Below, piece by piece: positions 51,104 to 59,097 of a DNA stretch of 64,000 nucleotides (positions are counted from its first letter, which is position 1; each line of letters opens with the position of its first letter). The translations under genes were made by a program, and so were the position numbers. This DNA comes from Pseudomonas sp. IB20 (GTDB taxonomy: Bacteria; Pseudomonadota; Gammaproteobacteria; Pseudomonadales; Pseudomonadaceae): NCBI RefSeq assembly GCF_009707325.1, contig NZ_CP046103.1, positions 3,800,885 through 3,864,884 of the forward strand, in the 5' to 3' direction. The notes beneath the pieces are model-generated. The model saw nothing but the letters and a program-made list of their open reading frames with translations. It made no database searches and was not told where the DNA came from.

Positions 51104-51278
51104 GGATTCCTCGTTACTCTCCGGTGAAAAGAAAGTCGCCTAGGCGAACCTGGCGGTTGATGCTCATCGGCACACAAGGGCACCTCCAAAAACCTCGGCA
51201 AGTGACTCAGCGATGGGGAAATGATGACCGTTCGTCAGGGGTGACTGAGGGGTCATTCTTTATCGCAGCGTGTAAACT

Positions 51279-51300
51279 GCGCGCCATCGTTTAGGCGCGC
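51279..51300. other. Inverted repeat GCGCGCC / GGCGCGC
   Basis: A perfect 7-bp palindrome with an 8-base loop lies in the 507-bp etfB-etfQO interval, on the etfB side. It could be a leader hairpin of the etfBA transcript. No function can be assigned. Confidence 0.45.
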
Positions 51301-51372
51301 GTCACCTGTCTTGCTTTTGGACGTGCTCTTGAAACCTGCTGTCTGCCTACGGTAAGCGCAAAACCGACCGTA

Positions 51373-51402
51373 TATTGACCGGAACACCTATTCTGGTCAA
51401 TA
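51373..51402. promoter_or_regulatory. Palindromic promoter candidate TATTGACC / GGTCAATA
   Basis: The 8-bp arms are separated by 14 bases. Read on the minus strand, TTGACC-N17-CAATAT is a good sigma-70 promoter for etfBA. Read on the plus strand, TTGACC-N17-CAATAC is nearly as good. The symmetry means a dimeric repressor could cover both hexamers. Confidence 0.5.
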
Positions 51403-51460
51403 CGCCAAAATAGCCAGTCATAAGCCGCGTTGCTTTGATTTACCTAGCTTCCAAGCAATT

Positions 51461-51505
51461 CAAACAAACGTTTGTATTGGACGCTGCCAGTGGTGTAGAT
51501 ATAAT
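51461..51505 (+). promoter_or_regulatory. PsrA-type operator and sigma-70 promoter of the ETF-QO gene
   Basis: CAAAC-AAAC-GTTTG at 51461-51474 is an exact fit to the published PsrA consensus (C/G)AAAC-N2-4-GTTT(G/C). It is followed by TTGGAC (51477-51482), a 17-base spacer and a perfect TATAAT (51500-51505). PsrA is a TetR-family repressor relieved by long-chain fatty acids in Pseudomonas, so the ETF-QO gene is probably induced with beta-oxidation. The operator touches the -35 box. Confidence 0.7.
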
Positions 51506-51610
51506 GCGCCACCTAGAGAGAAAGGTGGGTCTTGCCGTTGCTGCGAGGCGACACCGAACCTCCACCCATTAGAAAAAAAAGCCTGTTGAGCCTTGAGTAG
51601 GAGATAGCCT

Positions 51611-53275
51611 GTGGAACGCGAATACATGGAATTCGACGTGGTCATCGTCGGCGCTGGCCCGGCAGGCCTGTCTGCCGCCTGCCGATTGAAGCAGAAGGCC
51701 GCCGAAGCCGGTAAAGAAATCAGCGTCTGCGTGGTCGAGAAAGGCTCCGAAGTCGGCGCGCATATCCTCTCCGGTGCGGTGTTCGAACCCCGCGCCCTGA
51801 ACGAACTGTTCCCGGACTGGAAAGCACTCGGCGCCCCGCTCAACACCCCTGTAGTGCGTGATGACATCTATGTACTGCGCAGCGCCGACACCTCCACCAA
51901 GGTGCCTGACTTCTTTGTGCCCAAGACCATGCACAACGAAGGCAACTACATCATCTCCCTGGGCAACCTGTGCCGCTGGCTGGCCCAACAGGCTGAGAAC
52001 CTGGGTGTGGAAGTCTACCCAGGCTTCGCCGCTCAAGAAGCACTGTTCGACGAAAACGGCGTGGTGCGCGGGATCATCACCGGCGACCTCGGCGTCGACC
52101 GTGAAGGCCATCCAAAAGAAGGCGTGTACACGCCGGGCATGGAACTGCGTGGCAAGTACACGCTGTTCGCCGAAGGCTGCCGTGGCCACATCGGCAAGCA
52201 ACTGATCCAGCGCTTCAACCTGGACAGCGACGCCGATGCCCAGCACTACGGCATCGGCCTGAAGGAAATCTGGGAAATCGACCCCGCCAAGCACCAACCT
52301 GGCCTGGTGGTGCACACCGCCGGTTGGCCGCTGGACATCATGAGCAACGAGAACACCGGCGGCTCTTTCCTTTATCACTTGGAAAACAACCAAGTGGTCG
52401 TGGGCTTGATCGTCGACCTGTCCTACAGCAACACCTTCCTGTCGCCGTTCGATGAGTTCCAGCGCCTCAAGCATCACCCCGTACTGGCCCAGTACCTGGA
52501 AGGCGGCAAGCGTATCAGCTATGGCGCGCGGGCCCTGGCCAAAGGCGGCATCAACTCGTTGCCGAAAATGGTCTTCAAAGGCGGCGCCTTGATCGGCTGC
52601 GACCTGGGCACCATGAACGTGGCCAAGATCAAAGGCAGCCACACCGCGATGAAGTCCGGCATGCTCGCTGCCGACGCCGTGGCCGAGCGCCTGTTCGCCG
52701 AGTCTGAAGGCGGCGACGAACTGACCAACTACGTCGAGAGTTTCAAAGCCAGCTGGCTCTACGAAGAGCTGTTCGCCAGCCGCAACTTCGGCCCGGCGAT
52801 GCACAAATTCGGCCCGATCATCGGCGCCGGCTTCAACTGGTTCGACCAGAACATCCTCGGCGGCAAAATGCCGTTCACCTTGCACGACACCAAGCCGGAC
52901 TACGCCTGCCTGAAGCTCGCCAAGGACAGCACCAAGATCGACTACCCCAAACCCGACGGCAAGTTGAGCTTCGACAAGCTCAGCTCGGTGTTCATCTCCG
53001 GTACCAACCACGAAGAAGAACAGCCGTGCCACTTGAAGTTGAAAGACCCGAGCATCCCGATCGGCACCAACCTGCCGCTCTACGATGAACCGGCGCAGCG
53101 CTACTGCCCGGCCGGCGTGTATGAAGTGATCACAAAGGAAGACGGCGAGAAGCGCTTCCAGATCAACGCCCAGAACTGCGTGCACTGCAAGACCTGTGAC
53201 ATCAAGGACCCTTCGCAGAACATCACCTGGGTGACGCCGGAAGGCGCGGGTGGGCCGACTTACCCGAATATGTAA
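51611..53275 (+). CDS. Electron transfer flavoprotein-ubiquinone oxidoreductase
   Basis: A 554-residue membrane-bound enzyme that moves electrons from reduced ETF to ubiquinone. Starting at GTG 51611 with AGGAG upstream, it has the FAD-binding VVIVGAGPAGLSAA near residue 10. A central quinone-binding region follows. The C-terminal 4Fe-4S domain has Cys in YCPAGVYEV (about 499) and in NCVHCKTCDIKDPSQNI (about 523-529). The length equals the family's. It faces etfBA divergently. Confidence 0.97.
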   Translation: MEREYMEFDVVIVGAGPAGLSAACRLKQKAAEAGKEISVCVVEKGSEVGAHILSGAVFEPRALNELFPDWKALGAPLNTPVVRDDIYVLRSADTSTKVPDFFVPKTMHNEGNYIISLGNLCRWLAQQAENLGVEVYPGFAAQEALFDENGVVRGIITGDLGVDREGHPKEGVYTPGMELRGKYTLFAEGCRGHIGKQLIQRFNLDSDADAQHYGIGLKEIWEIDPAKHQPGLVVHTAGWPLDIMSNENTGGSFLYHLENNQVVVGLIVDLSYSNTFLSPFDEFQRLKHHPVLAQYLEGGKRISYGARALAKGGINSLPKMVFKGGALIGCDLGTMNVAKIKGSHTAMKSGMLAADAVAERLFAESEGGDELTNYVESFKASWLYEELFASRNFGPAMHKFGPIIGAGFNWFDQNILGGKMPFTLHDTKPDYACLKLAKDSTKIDYPKPDGKLSFDKLSSVFISGTNHEEEQPCHLKLKDPSIPIGTNLPLYDEPAQRYCPAGVYEVITKEDGEKRFQINAQNCVHCKTCDIKDPSQNITWVTPEGAGGPTYPNM

Positions 53276-53293
53276 GTCGATTGCTTGACCTGA

Positions 53294-53321
53294 AAGGCTC
53301 CCAGACCGGGAGCCTTTTTTA
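53294..53321 (+). terminator. Rho-independent terminator
   Basis: AGGCTCCC / GGGAGCCT with a five-base loop, then six T, 18 bp after the ETF-QO stop. Confidence 0.9.
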
Positions 53322-53355
53322 TGGTCGGCATAAATCGAATGTGGGACCCGCTTTC

Positions 53356-53441
53356 TGTGGGAGCCGGGCTTGCCCGCGATGCAGGCGACTCGGTCTGTCA
53401 GTAAAACTCAGCTGATGCCATCGCAGGCAAGCCAGCTCCCA
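53356..53441. repeat. REPIN
   Basis: GTGGGAGCCGGGCTTGCCCG and CATCGCAGGCAAGCCAGCTC face each other between the convergent ETF-QO and AraC genes. Confidence 0.85.
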
Positions 53442-53467
53442 GATTGACCGAGTTGTATCAACAGAAC

Positions 53468-54358
53468 CTAGGCCGCGCGCTCTTCACCCGGATTACGCAG
53501 GAAATAGCGCTTATATTCGCGACTGAACTGCGACGTACTCTGATACCCCACGCTGTGCGCCGCCTGCGCCACGCTCTGGCCGTCCACCAGCAACAACTGC
53601 TGCGCCTTGAGCAAACGCAAACGCTTGAGGTACTGCACCGGCGACAACAACGTGCAGCGTTTGAAGTGCTCATGAAACGTCGACGCGCTCATGTGCGCAT
53701 AACCCGCCAAGGTCTCGATATTCAGCGGCTCGGCGTAATGGGCATGCAGGTGATTCAATGACGTGGCAATCCGCGAAAACTGCCCCTGCTGTTCCACCAA
53801 CGCCCGCAGCACATCGGCCTGCGGCCCGCGCAACGCGGTGAACAACAATTCGCGTACCCGCGCCGGGCCCATGATCCGGCTTTCCAGCGGATCGTGCAGG
53901 CACTGCAACAGCCGCTCGACGCAACCGCGCATCGCCTCATCCAACACCACCGAACTCATCGACTCCAGGGTCTGCGCGGTCGGCGGCGGCCCGGCCTGGA
54001 TGCCCATGGCCATGACCAACTCGCCCAGCACCACACGGTCGATGCCCACCGTCACGCCATACAGCGGCGCATTCGGCAGGGCAAACGTCTCGCATTCAAA
54101 CGGCACCGGCATCGCCTGGATCAGGTAATGCCCAGCGCCATACTCCAGCGTACGCGGGCCCAGGTAGGCGACTTTGCTGCCCTGGGCGACGATCATCAGG
54201 CTTGGTTCATAGATCTGCGGCCCACGCGCCACGTCGCAACTGGCGCGCAAGACCTTCACACCCGGCAGGTGGGTCGGGGAAAAACCGTCGCGGGGCGTAA
54301 GCCCTTTTATCAAGGCCACCAGCGTGGCGTTGGCGTCGAGATGGCGGGTCAACAACAT
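53468..54358 (-). CDS. AraC-family regulator of the divergent dehydrogenase
   Basis: A 296-residue regulator. The N-terminal cupin-like AraC_N domain (LRASCDVARGPQIYEPSLMI in part, YGAGHYLIQAMPVPFECE) should bind the inducer. The C-terminal 100 residues are the double helix-turn-helix (LNIETLAGYAHMSASTFHEH, YKRYFLRNPGEE). It is divergent from the alcohol dehydrogenase gene across 213 bp, so it probably controls it. The exact effector is unknown. Confidence 0.9.
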   Translation of the reverse strand: MLLTRHLDANATLVALIKGLTPRDGFSPTHLPGVKVLRASCDVARGPQIYEPSLMIVAQGSKVAYLGPRTLEYGAGHYLIQAMPVPFECETFALPNAPLYGVTVGIDRVVLGELVMAMGIQAGPPPTAQTLESMSSVVLDEAMRGCVERLLQCLHDPLESRIMGPARVRELLFTALRGPQADVLRALVEQQGQFSRIATSLNHLHAHYAEPLNIETLAGYAHMSASTFHEHFKRCTLLSPVQYLKRLRLLKAQQLLLVDGQSVAQAAHSVGYQSTSQFSREYKRYFLRNPGEERAA

Positions 54359-54386
54359 GGCAAAAAACTTCGCGAAAAAGGGATGA

Positions 54387-54446
54387 GAGCATCATCGCAG
54401 GTCTTGGGGCGGATAAGGAGCATCATCGCAGGTCTTGGGGCGGATG
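54387..54446. repeat. 31-bp direct repeat in the AraC-dehydrogenase promoter region
   Basis: GAGCATCATCGCAGGTCTTG and the following eight bases occur twice head to tail with a 31-base period, about three helical turns. AraC-type proteins bind direct repeats on one DNA face, so this may be an operator pair, although an exact duplication like the others in this window is the alternative. Confidence 0.6.
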
Positions 54447-54571
54447 AATCCAATCCAGGGGCACTGCCGGACGAATAGGCATGAGGTTCGGAGCAATCGC
54501 CATGGCCGCGTCAGGGGGTGGCGCGGAGAATGGCCCGCCTTACCTGTCACTGCTTTTGCGAGGTTTTCACC

Positions 54572-55624
54572 ATGTACACCGCCATCGGTTATGCCGCCCA
54601 GTCGGCGACCACTCCCCTCGCCCCCATGTCCTTCGAACGCCGCAGCCCGCGCGCCGATGACGTGGCCATCGAGATCCTTTACTGCGGCGTGTGCCATTCC
54701 GACATCCACCAGGCACGCAACGAGTGGGGCATTGCCGTGTACCCGCTGATGCCGGGCCACGAGATTGTCGGCAAAGTCACCGCCGTCGGCGCCAGCGTCA
54801 CCGCGCACAAAGTCGGCGACCTGGTCGGCGTAGGCTGCATGGTTGACTCGTGCCGCCACTGCGACGCCTGCCATGCAGACCTGGAGCAATACTGCCTCGA
54901 AGGCCCGACCATGACCTACGCCACCCCGGACCGGGTTGATGGCAGCAACACCATGGGCGGCTACTCCGACAGCATCGTGGTCAGCGAGCACTTCGTGGTG
55001 AAGATCCCGGCCAAGCTCGACCTGGCCAGCGCCGCACCGATCCTGTGTGCAGGCATCACCACCTACTCGCCACTCAAGCACTACGGCGTGAAAGCGGGCG
55101 ACAAAGTCGGCGTGCTGGGCATGGGCGGCCTGGGCCACATGGGCATCAAGTTCGCCAAGGCGATGGGCGCGGAAGTCACGCTGTTCACCCGCTCCGCGAG
55201 CAAGGCTGAGGAAGGCCGTCGCCAGGGCGCCGACCACGTGATCGTGTCCACCGACGCCGACCAGATGAAAGCCGCCGCCGGCAGCTTTGACTTCCTGCTC
55301 GACACCATTCCGGTGCAGCACGATCTGAACCCCTACCTCGATGTGCTGCGCTTTGACGGCGTGCACATCCTGGTCGGCCTGATCGAGCCGGTCGATCCAC
55401 CGGTCAACGCGGCCAAGCTGGTGTTGGGGCGTAAAATGCTGGCCGGTTCGTTGATCGGCGGCATTGCCGAAACCCAGGAAGTCCTGGACTTCTGCGCCGA
55501 GCACAACATCACCTGCGACATCGAAATGCTCGATATTCGCCAGATCAACGAGGCTTACACCCGCATGATCGCTGGTGATGTGAAGTACCGCTTTGTCATC
55601 GACATGGCGACCTTGAAGGCCTGA
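54572..55624 (+). CDS. Zinc-dependent NAD(P) alcohol dehydrogenase (YahK/CAD-like)
   Basis: A 350-residue medium-chain dehydrogenase. Catalytic zinc ligands are Cys41 (CGVCHSD) and His63 with Glu64 (GHE), with a later Cys. The structural zinc lobe is CRHCDACHADLEQYC. The Rossmann motif is GVLGMGGLGHMGIK. Members reduce aldehydes with NADPH. The ATG at 54572 has GAGG upstream. Its TGA directly abuts the stop of the convergent iclR gene. Confidence 0.94.
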   Translation: MYTAIGYAAQSATTPLAPMSFERRSPRADDVAIEILYCGVCHSDIHQARNEWGIAVYPLMPGHEIVGKVTAVGASVTAHKVGDLVGVGCMVDSCRHCDACHADLEQYCLEGPTMTYATPDRVDGSNTMGGYSDSIVVSEHFVVKIPAKLDLASAAPILCAGITTYSPLKHYGVKAGDKVGVLGMGGLGHMGIKFAKAMGAEVTLFTRSASKAEEGRRQGADHVIVSTDADQMKAAAGSFDFLLDTIPVQHDLNPYLDVLRFDGVHILVGLIEPVDPPVNAAKLVLGRKMLAGSLIGGIAETQEVLDFCAEHNITCDIEMLDIRQINEAYTRMIAGDVKYRFVIDMATLKA

Positions 55625-55632
55625 TCAGGCCT
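55615..55632. terminator. Perfect palindrome across back-to-back stop codons
   Basis: AAGGCCTGATCAGGCCTT is an 18-bp perfect palindrome whose centre is formed by the two stop codons (TGA and TCA) of convergent genes with no base between them. It may act as a short bidirectional terminator, though it has no T run. Confidence 0.55.
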
Positions 55633-56428
55633 TCGCGCCCAACTCCGCTGACAGCCGCGCTGCGACCTGTTTGATCACAGGGATCAGCTCGGCCATTTTC
55701 TCCAGCGGCATGTAGGGCACGGTACTGGCGATGCTGATGCCGGCGACGATTCGCCGGCTGGCATCGCGCACCGGTGCCGCCACACAACGGATCGACGGTT
55801 CGTTGTCCTCCAGATCGAACGCATAACCGCCCACCACGTATTCGCGCATGCGCTGCTCGAACTGCGCCCAGGATTGCTCCGGGTGCTGAGGCCATTGCTG
55901 GCTCTTGCCTGCGGCCGGCAGGCTGGCTTCATACAGGCGCTGCCACTCCTGCACCGAGTCATCCAGCAACATTGCCTTGCCCACACCCGTGCGCGCCAGC
56001 GGCATGCGATGACCGACCCGCGAGCGCATTTCCGGGCCGTTGCGGCCGGGGTTCTTGTGCAGGTAAAGCACGTCGTCGTATTCGCGAATCGCCAAGTGGA
56101 TGGTGTCGCCGGTCAGCGCCGACAGCTCATCCAGGTAAGGCACGGCTAGGCTGACCAGCGGCAGTTCTTCACGGGCCTGGAAGCCCAGCTCAATCAGCTT
56201 GGGCCCCAGCAGGTAACCGACTTGCGGCACCACGCGCAGGTAACGCTCCTCCACCAGGCAACTGGCCAGGCGGTGTGTGGTGCTGCGGGTAGTGCCGATG
56301 CGCCGGGCGATCTCTTTCAGATCCCGCGCACCGGCCGCCACCGCTTGCACCACGCCCAGGCCACGCAGCAGGGTCTGGGTGCCGGTGGGCGCGGCGTCTT
56401 TGACGGGAGTGTGGGCGTTTTCCTGCAT
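55625..56428 (-). CDS. IclR-family regulator of the sugar operon
   Basis: A 267-residue regulator. The N-terminal winged helix reads RGLGVVQAVAAGARDLKEIA, then TTRSTTHRLASCLVEERYLR. The C-terminal effector domain has GHRMPLARTGVGKAMLL and GGYAFDLEDNEPSIRCVAAP (in part). The start MQENAHTPVKD is chosen; upstream open frame is REPIN DNA. It lies on the same strand behind araFGH, from which a REPIN separates it, and is the likely regulator of that operon. Confidence 0.9.
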   Translation of the reverse strand: MQENAHTPVKDAAPTGTQTLLRGLGVVQAVAAGARDLKEIARRIGTTRSTTHRLASCLVEERYLRVVPQVGYLLGPKLIELGFQAREELPLVSLAVPYLDELSALTGDTIHLAIREYDDVLYLHKNPGRNGPEMRSRVGHRMPLARTGVGKAMLLDDSVQEWQRLYEASLPAAGKSQQWPQHPEQSWAQFEQRMREYVVGGYAFDLEDNEPSIRCVAAPVRDASRRIVAGISIASTVPYMPLEKMAELIPVIKQVAARLSAELGAKA

Positions 56429-56501
56429 ATCGGGCCTATTGGGAAGTACGAAAACGGCGCCATTATGGCAAATGCAGCCTTCCTGAACAGAGGAGATCCA
56501 T

Positions 56502-56591
56502 TGTGGGAGCTGGCTTGCCTGCGATAGCGGCGTGTCAGCCAACCCATATACCGGCTGATACGCCCTCATCGCAGGCAAGCCAGCTCCCACA
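56502..56591. repeat. REPIN
   Basis: TGTGGGAGCTGGCTTGCCTG and CATCGCAGGCAAGCCAGCTC face each other between iclR and araH. A hairpin here can protect or shorten the araFGH transcript before iclR. Confidence 0.9.
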
Positions 56592-56614
56592 TTTTGATCT
56601 CCACAGGGCAGACT

Positions 56615-57583
56615 TTAACGTTGCTTCATACGGTCGATAATCACCGCCAGCAACAGGATCGAACCGCGGATCACGTACTGGTAAAAGGTGTCGATGTTCT
56701 TCAGGTTCATCGCGTTCTCGATGATCGCCAGAATCAACACCCCGGCAATCACATGGCGGATCATGCCGATGCCGCCGCTCAGCGAGACACCGCCCAGCAC
56801 ACAGGCGGAAATCACCGTGAGCTCAAAGCCCTGCCCGATCATCGGCTGGCCCGAGGTCATGCGCGAGGCGAGGATCACCCCAGCCAAAGCACCAATCAAA
56901 CCGTGCACGGCAAAGATGATGATCTTGGTGCGATCAACGTTCACCCCAGCCAGCAACGCGGCTTCCTGGTTACCACCGATGGCCATGGTATTGCGCCCGT
57001 AGGTGGTGTAGTTGAGCAACCAGCCGAAGAACACAAAGCACAGCACGGTGATGATGATCGGCACCGGTACGCCCAACAGTTGGCCGTTACCGAACACGAA
57101 GAAGCGTTCGTCCATCACACCGACGGCCTTGCCGTTGGAGAAGATGTAGGCCAGGCCCCGCACGATCTGCATGGTCGCCAAGGTGGCGATCAACGCATTG
57201 ATGCGCAGCTTGGCGATCACAATGCCGTTGATCAGCCCCACCACCAGGCCCATGGCCAACGCCGCCGACACGCCGAGCACCATGCTGTCGGTGTCACGAA
57301 TCACAATCCCCGCCACCACGCCGGCACAGGCGATCACCGAGCCCACCGACAAGTCGAAGTGCCCCGACGCCAGGCAGAACAACATGGTGCACGCGGCAAT
57401 CCCGACCGTGGAAATCGCCAGGCCCAGCCCGCGCATGTTCAGCGGCGAGAGGAAGTTATCGATAAACAACGCGCTGAGCACAAAGATGCTCAACGCAGCG
57501 AGTAGCATCACCCATTCATCCAAAAACTTGCGCTGGTTGAAACCTGGCCAGAAGCCTTTTGCTGTTTTTACCTGGGACATCAT
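56615..57583 (-). CDS. araH: Sugar ABC transporter permease (AraH-like)
   Basis: A 322-residue inner-membrane permease of the ribose/arabinose class with about eight to ten helices. LASGHFDLSVGSVIACAGVV and GGNQEAALLAGVNVDRTKII (the EAA-like loop that contacts the ATPase) are typical of AraH. It follows araG by 14 bp. The substrate is taken as L-arabinose or a related sugar from operon makeup, not proven by sequence. Confidence 0.9.
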   Translation of the reverse strand: MMSQVKTAKGFWPGFNQRKFLDEWVMLLAALSIFVLSALFIDNFLSPLNMRGLGLAISTVGIAACTMLFCLASGHFDLSVGSVIACAGVVAGIVIRDTDSMVLGVSAALAMGLVVGLINGIVIAKLRINALIATLATMQIVRGLAYIFSNGKAVGVMDERFFVFGNGQLLGVPVPIIITVLCFVFFGWLLNYTTYGRNTMAIGGNQEAALLAGVNVDRTKIIIFAVHGLIGALAGVILASRMTSGQPMIGQGFELTVISACVLGGVSLSGGIGMIRHVIAGVLILAIIENAMNLKNIDTFYQYVIRGSILLLAVIIDRMKQR

Positions 57584-57597
57584 TCACCTCGAATTCT

Positions 57598-59097
57598 TCA
57601 AGCCCGCGTGCGCGGAAGGGCCAGTTGCAATAACCGTGCTTCATCCGCCTGGTCGCGGTTCAACTCGCCCGTCAGCGCGCCTTCGCTCATCACCACGATA
57701 CGGTCGGAAATGCCCATCACTTCCATCAGGTCGCTGGACACCACAATCACCGCAATGCCACTGGCCGCTAGGTTGTGGATGATCTGGTAGATCTCCGACT
57801 TGGCGCCGATATCGATGCCACGGGTCGGCTCATCGAGCAGCAGCACCTTCATTGGCATCGACAGCCAGCGGCCGAGAATGGCTTTCTGTTGGTTGCCGCC
57901 GGACAGGTACATGATTTTCTGTTCGGCGTTCGGCGTTTTGACTTTCATGGCCTTGATTTGCTGGTCGGCGTTGCCCTTCTCCCAGCCTTCACGCAGGAGC
58001 CAGCCAAAGGTGGAATGGGCACCGCGCGCACTGATGTTGATGTTCTCAGCCACGCTGGACAGCGGGATGATGCCTTCCTTTTTGCGGTCCTCCGGGCAGA
58101 GCAGCACGCCGGCGGCGATGGCATCGCGGGGCGAATGCAGTTGCAGGGTTTGCCCAAACAATTCCAACTGCCCGGCGGTGGCGCGTTGCAGCCCGCTGAG
58201 CAAGCGAAACAGCTCAGTGCGCCCGGCACCCACCAAACCAAACAGGCCGAGAATCTCGCCTTTGTGCACTTGCAAGCTGACCGCTTCACGCAAGCCCGGG
58301 CCGAGCAAACCCTCGACCTTGAGCGCCACCTCGCCGCGCTCACGTGGGCGGTAATCGTAGATGTCCTGAATATCGCGACCGACCATGCAGGTCACCAACT
58401 GGTCATGGGTCAGCGCGGCCATGTCGTCAAAGGTGCGCACGAAGCGGCCGTCCTTGAACACGGTGACGGCGTCGCAGATGCGGAACACTTCTTCCATACG
58501 GTGCGACACGTACAGCACCACTTTGCCCTCGTCACGCAGGCGCGTGATGATCGCCATCAAGCGGTCGATTTCGCGTGCCGACAGGCTGCTGGTGGGTTCA
58601 TCGAACGCAATCACATGGGCGCCACGGGACAATGCCTTGGCGATTTCCACCAGTTGGCGCTGGCCCAGGGACAGGCGCCCGAGCTTCTCCTGCGGGTCGA
58701 TTTCATCGGCCAGGCCTTTGAGGCAGGCCAGCGCCTGCTTGCGCAGCTGGCCGCCATTGACCACGCCGAAACGCGATGGCAAATGCCCGAGGAACAGGTT
58801 CTCGGCCACGGTCATTTCCGGCACCAAGTGCAGCTCTTGGTGGATCACCGCGACACCGTTGGCGATGCTGTCGGCGGCATTTTTGAAGGCCATGGTCTGC
58901 TCGCCGATCTGCACCGTGCCACTGCTCGGAATGTAGGCGCCGCCGAGGATTTTCAGCAGCGTCGACTTGCCCGCGCCGTTCTCACCCATCAGCGCGTGTA
59001 CCGAGTGCGGCCGCGCTTCAAAGCTGATCTGCGCCAAGGCTTTGACCCCGGGAAAATCCTTGCCGATGCCGTTGAAACGCAGGGCTGCGCCGCTCAT
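57598..59097 (-). CDS. araG: Sugar ABC transporter ATPase (AraG-like)
   Basis: A 499-residue double ATPase. The first half has Walker A GENGAGKST and signature LSLGQRQLVEIAKALS. The second half has the degenerate P-loop GLVGAGRTE, signature LSGGNQQKAILGRWL and Walker B VLLLDEPTRGID, as in AraG/RbsA. The ATG at 59097 overlaps the araF stop by 4 bp (ATGA); GTG 59103 is an alternative. Confidence 0.93.
   Translation of the reverse strand: MSGAALRFNGIGKDFPGVKALAQISFEARPHSVHALMGENGAGKSTLLKILGGAYIPSSGTVQIGEQTMAFKNAADSIANGVAVIHQELHLVPEMTVAENLFLGHLPSRFGVVNGGQLRKQALACLKGLADEIDPQEKLGRLSLGQRQLVEIAKALSRGAHVIAFDEPTSSLSAREIDRLMAIITRLRDEGKVVLYVSHRMEEVFRICDAVTVFKDGRFVRTFDDMAALTHDQLVTCMVGRDIQDIYDYRPRERGEVALKVEGLLGPGLREAVSLQVHKGEILGLFGLVGAGRTELFRLLSGLQRATAGQLELFGQTLQLHSPRDAIAAGVLLCPEDRKKEGIIPLSSVAENINISARGAHSTFGWLLREGWEKGNADQQIKAMKVKTPNAEQKIMYLSGGNQQKAILGRWLSMPMKVLLLDEPTRGIDIGAKSEIYQIIHNLAASGIAVIVVSSDLMEVMGISDRIVVMSEGALTGELNRDQADEARLLQLALPRTRA

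Noticed and set aside
51569..53185. 538-codon open frame on the minus strand opposite the ETF-QO gene
   Set aside because: It is antisense to a fully recognisable enzyme; the product is Val/Gly/His/Gln-rich without any domain, as GC-rich genes commonly produce on the opposite strand.
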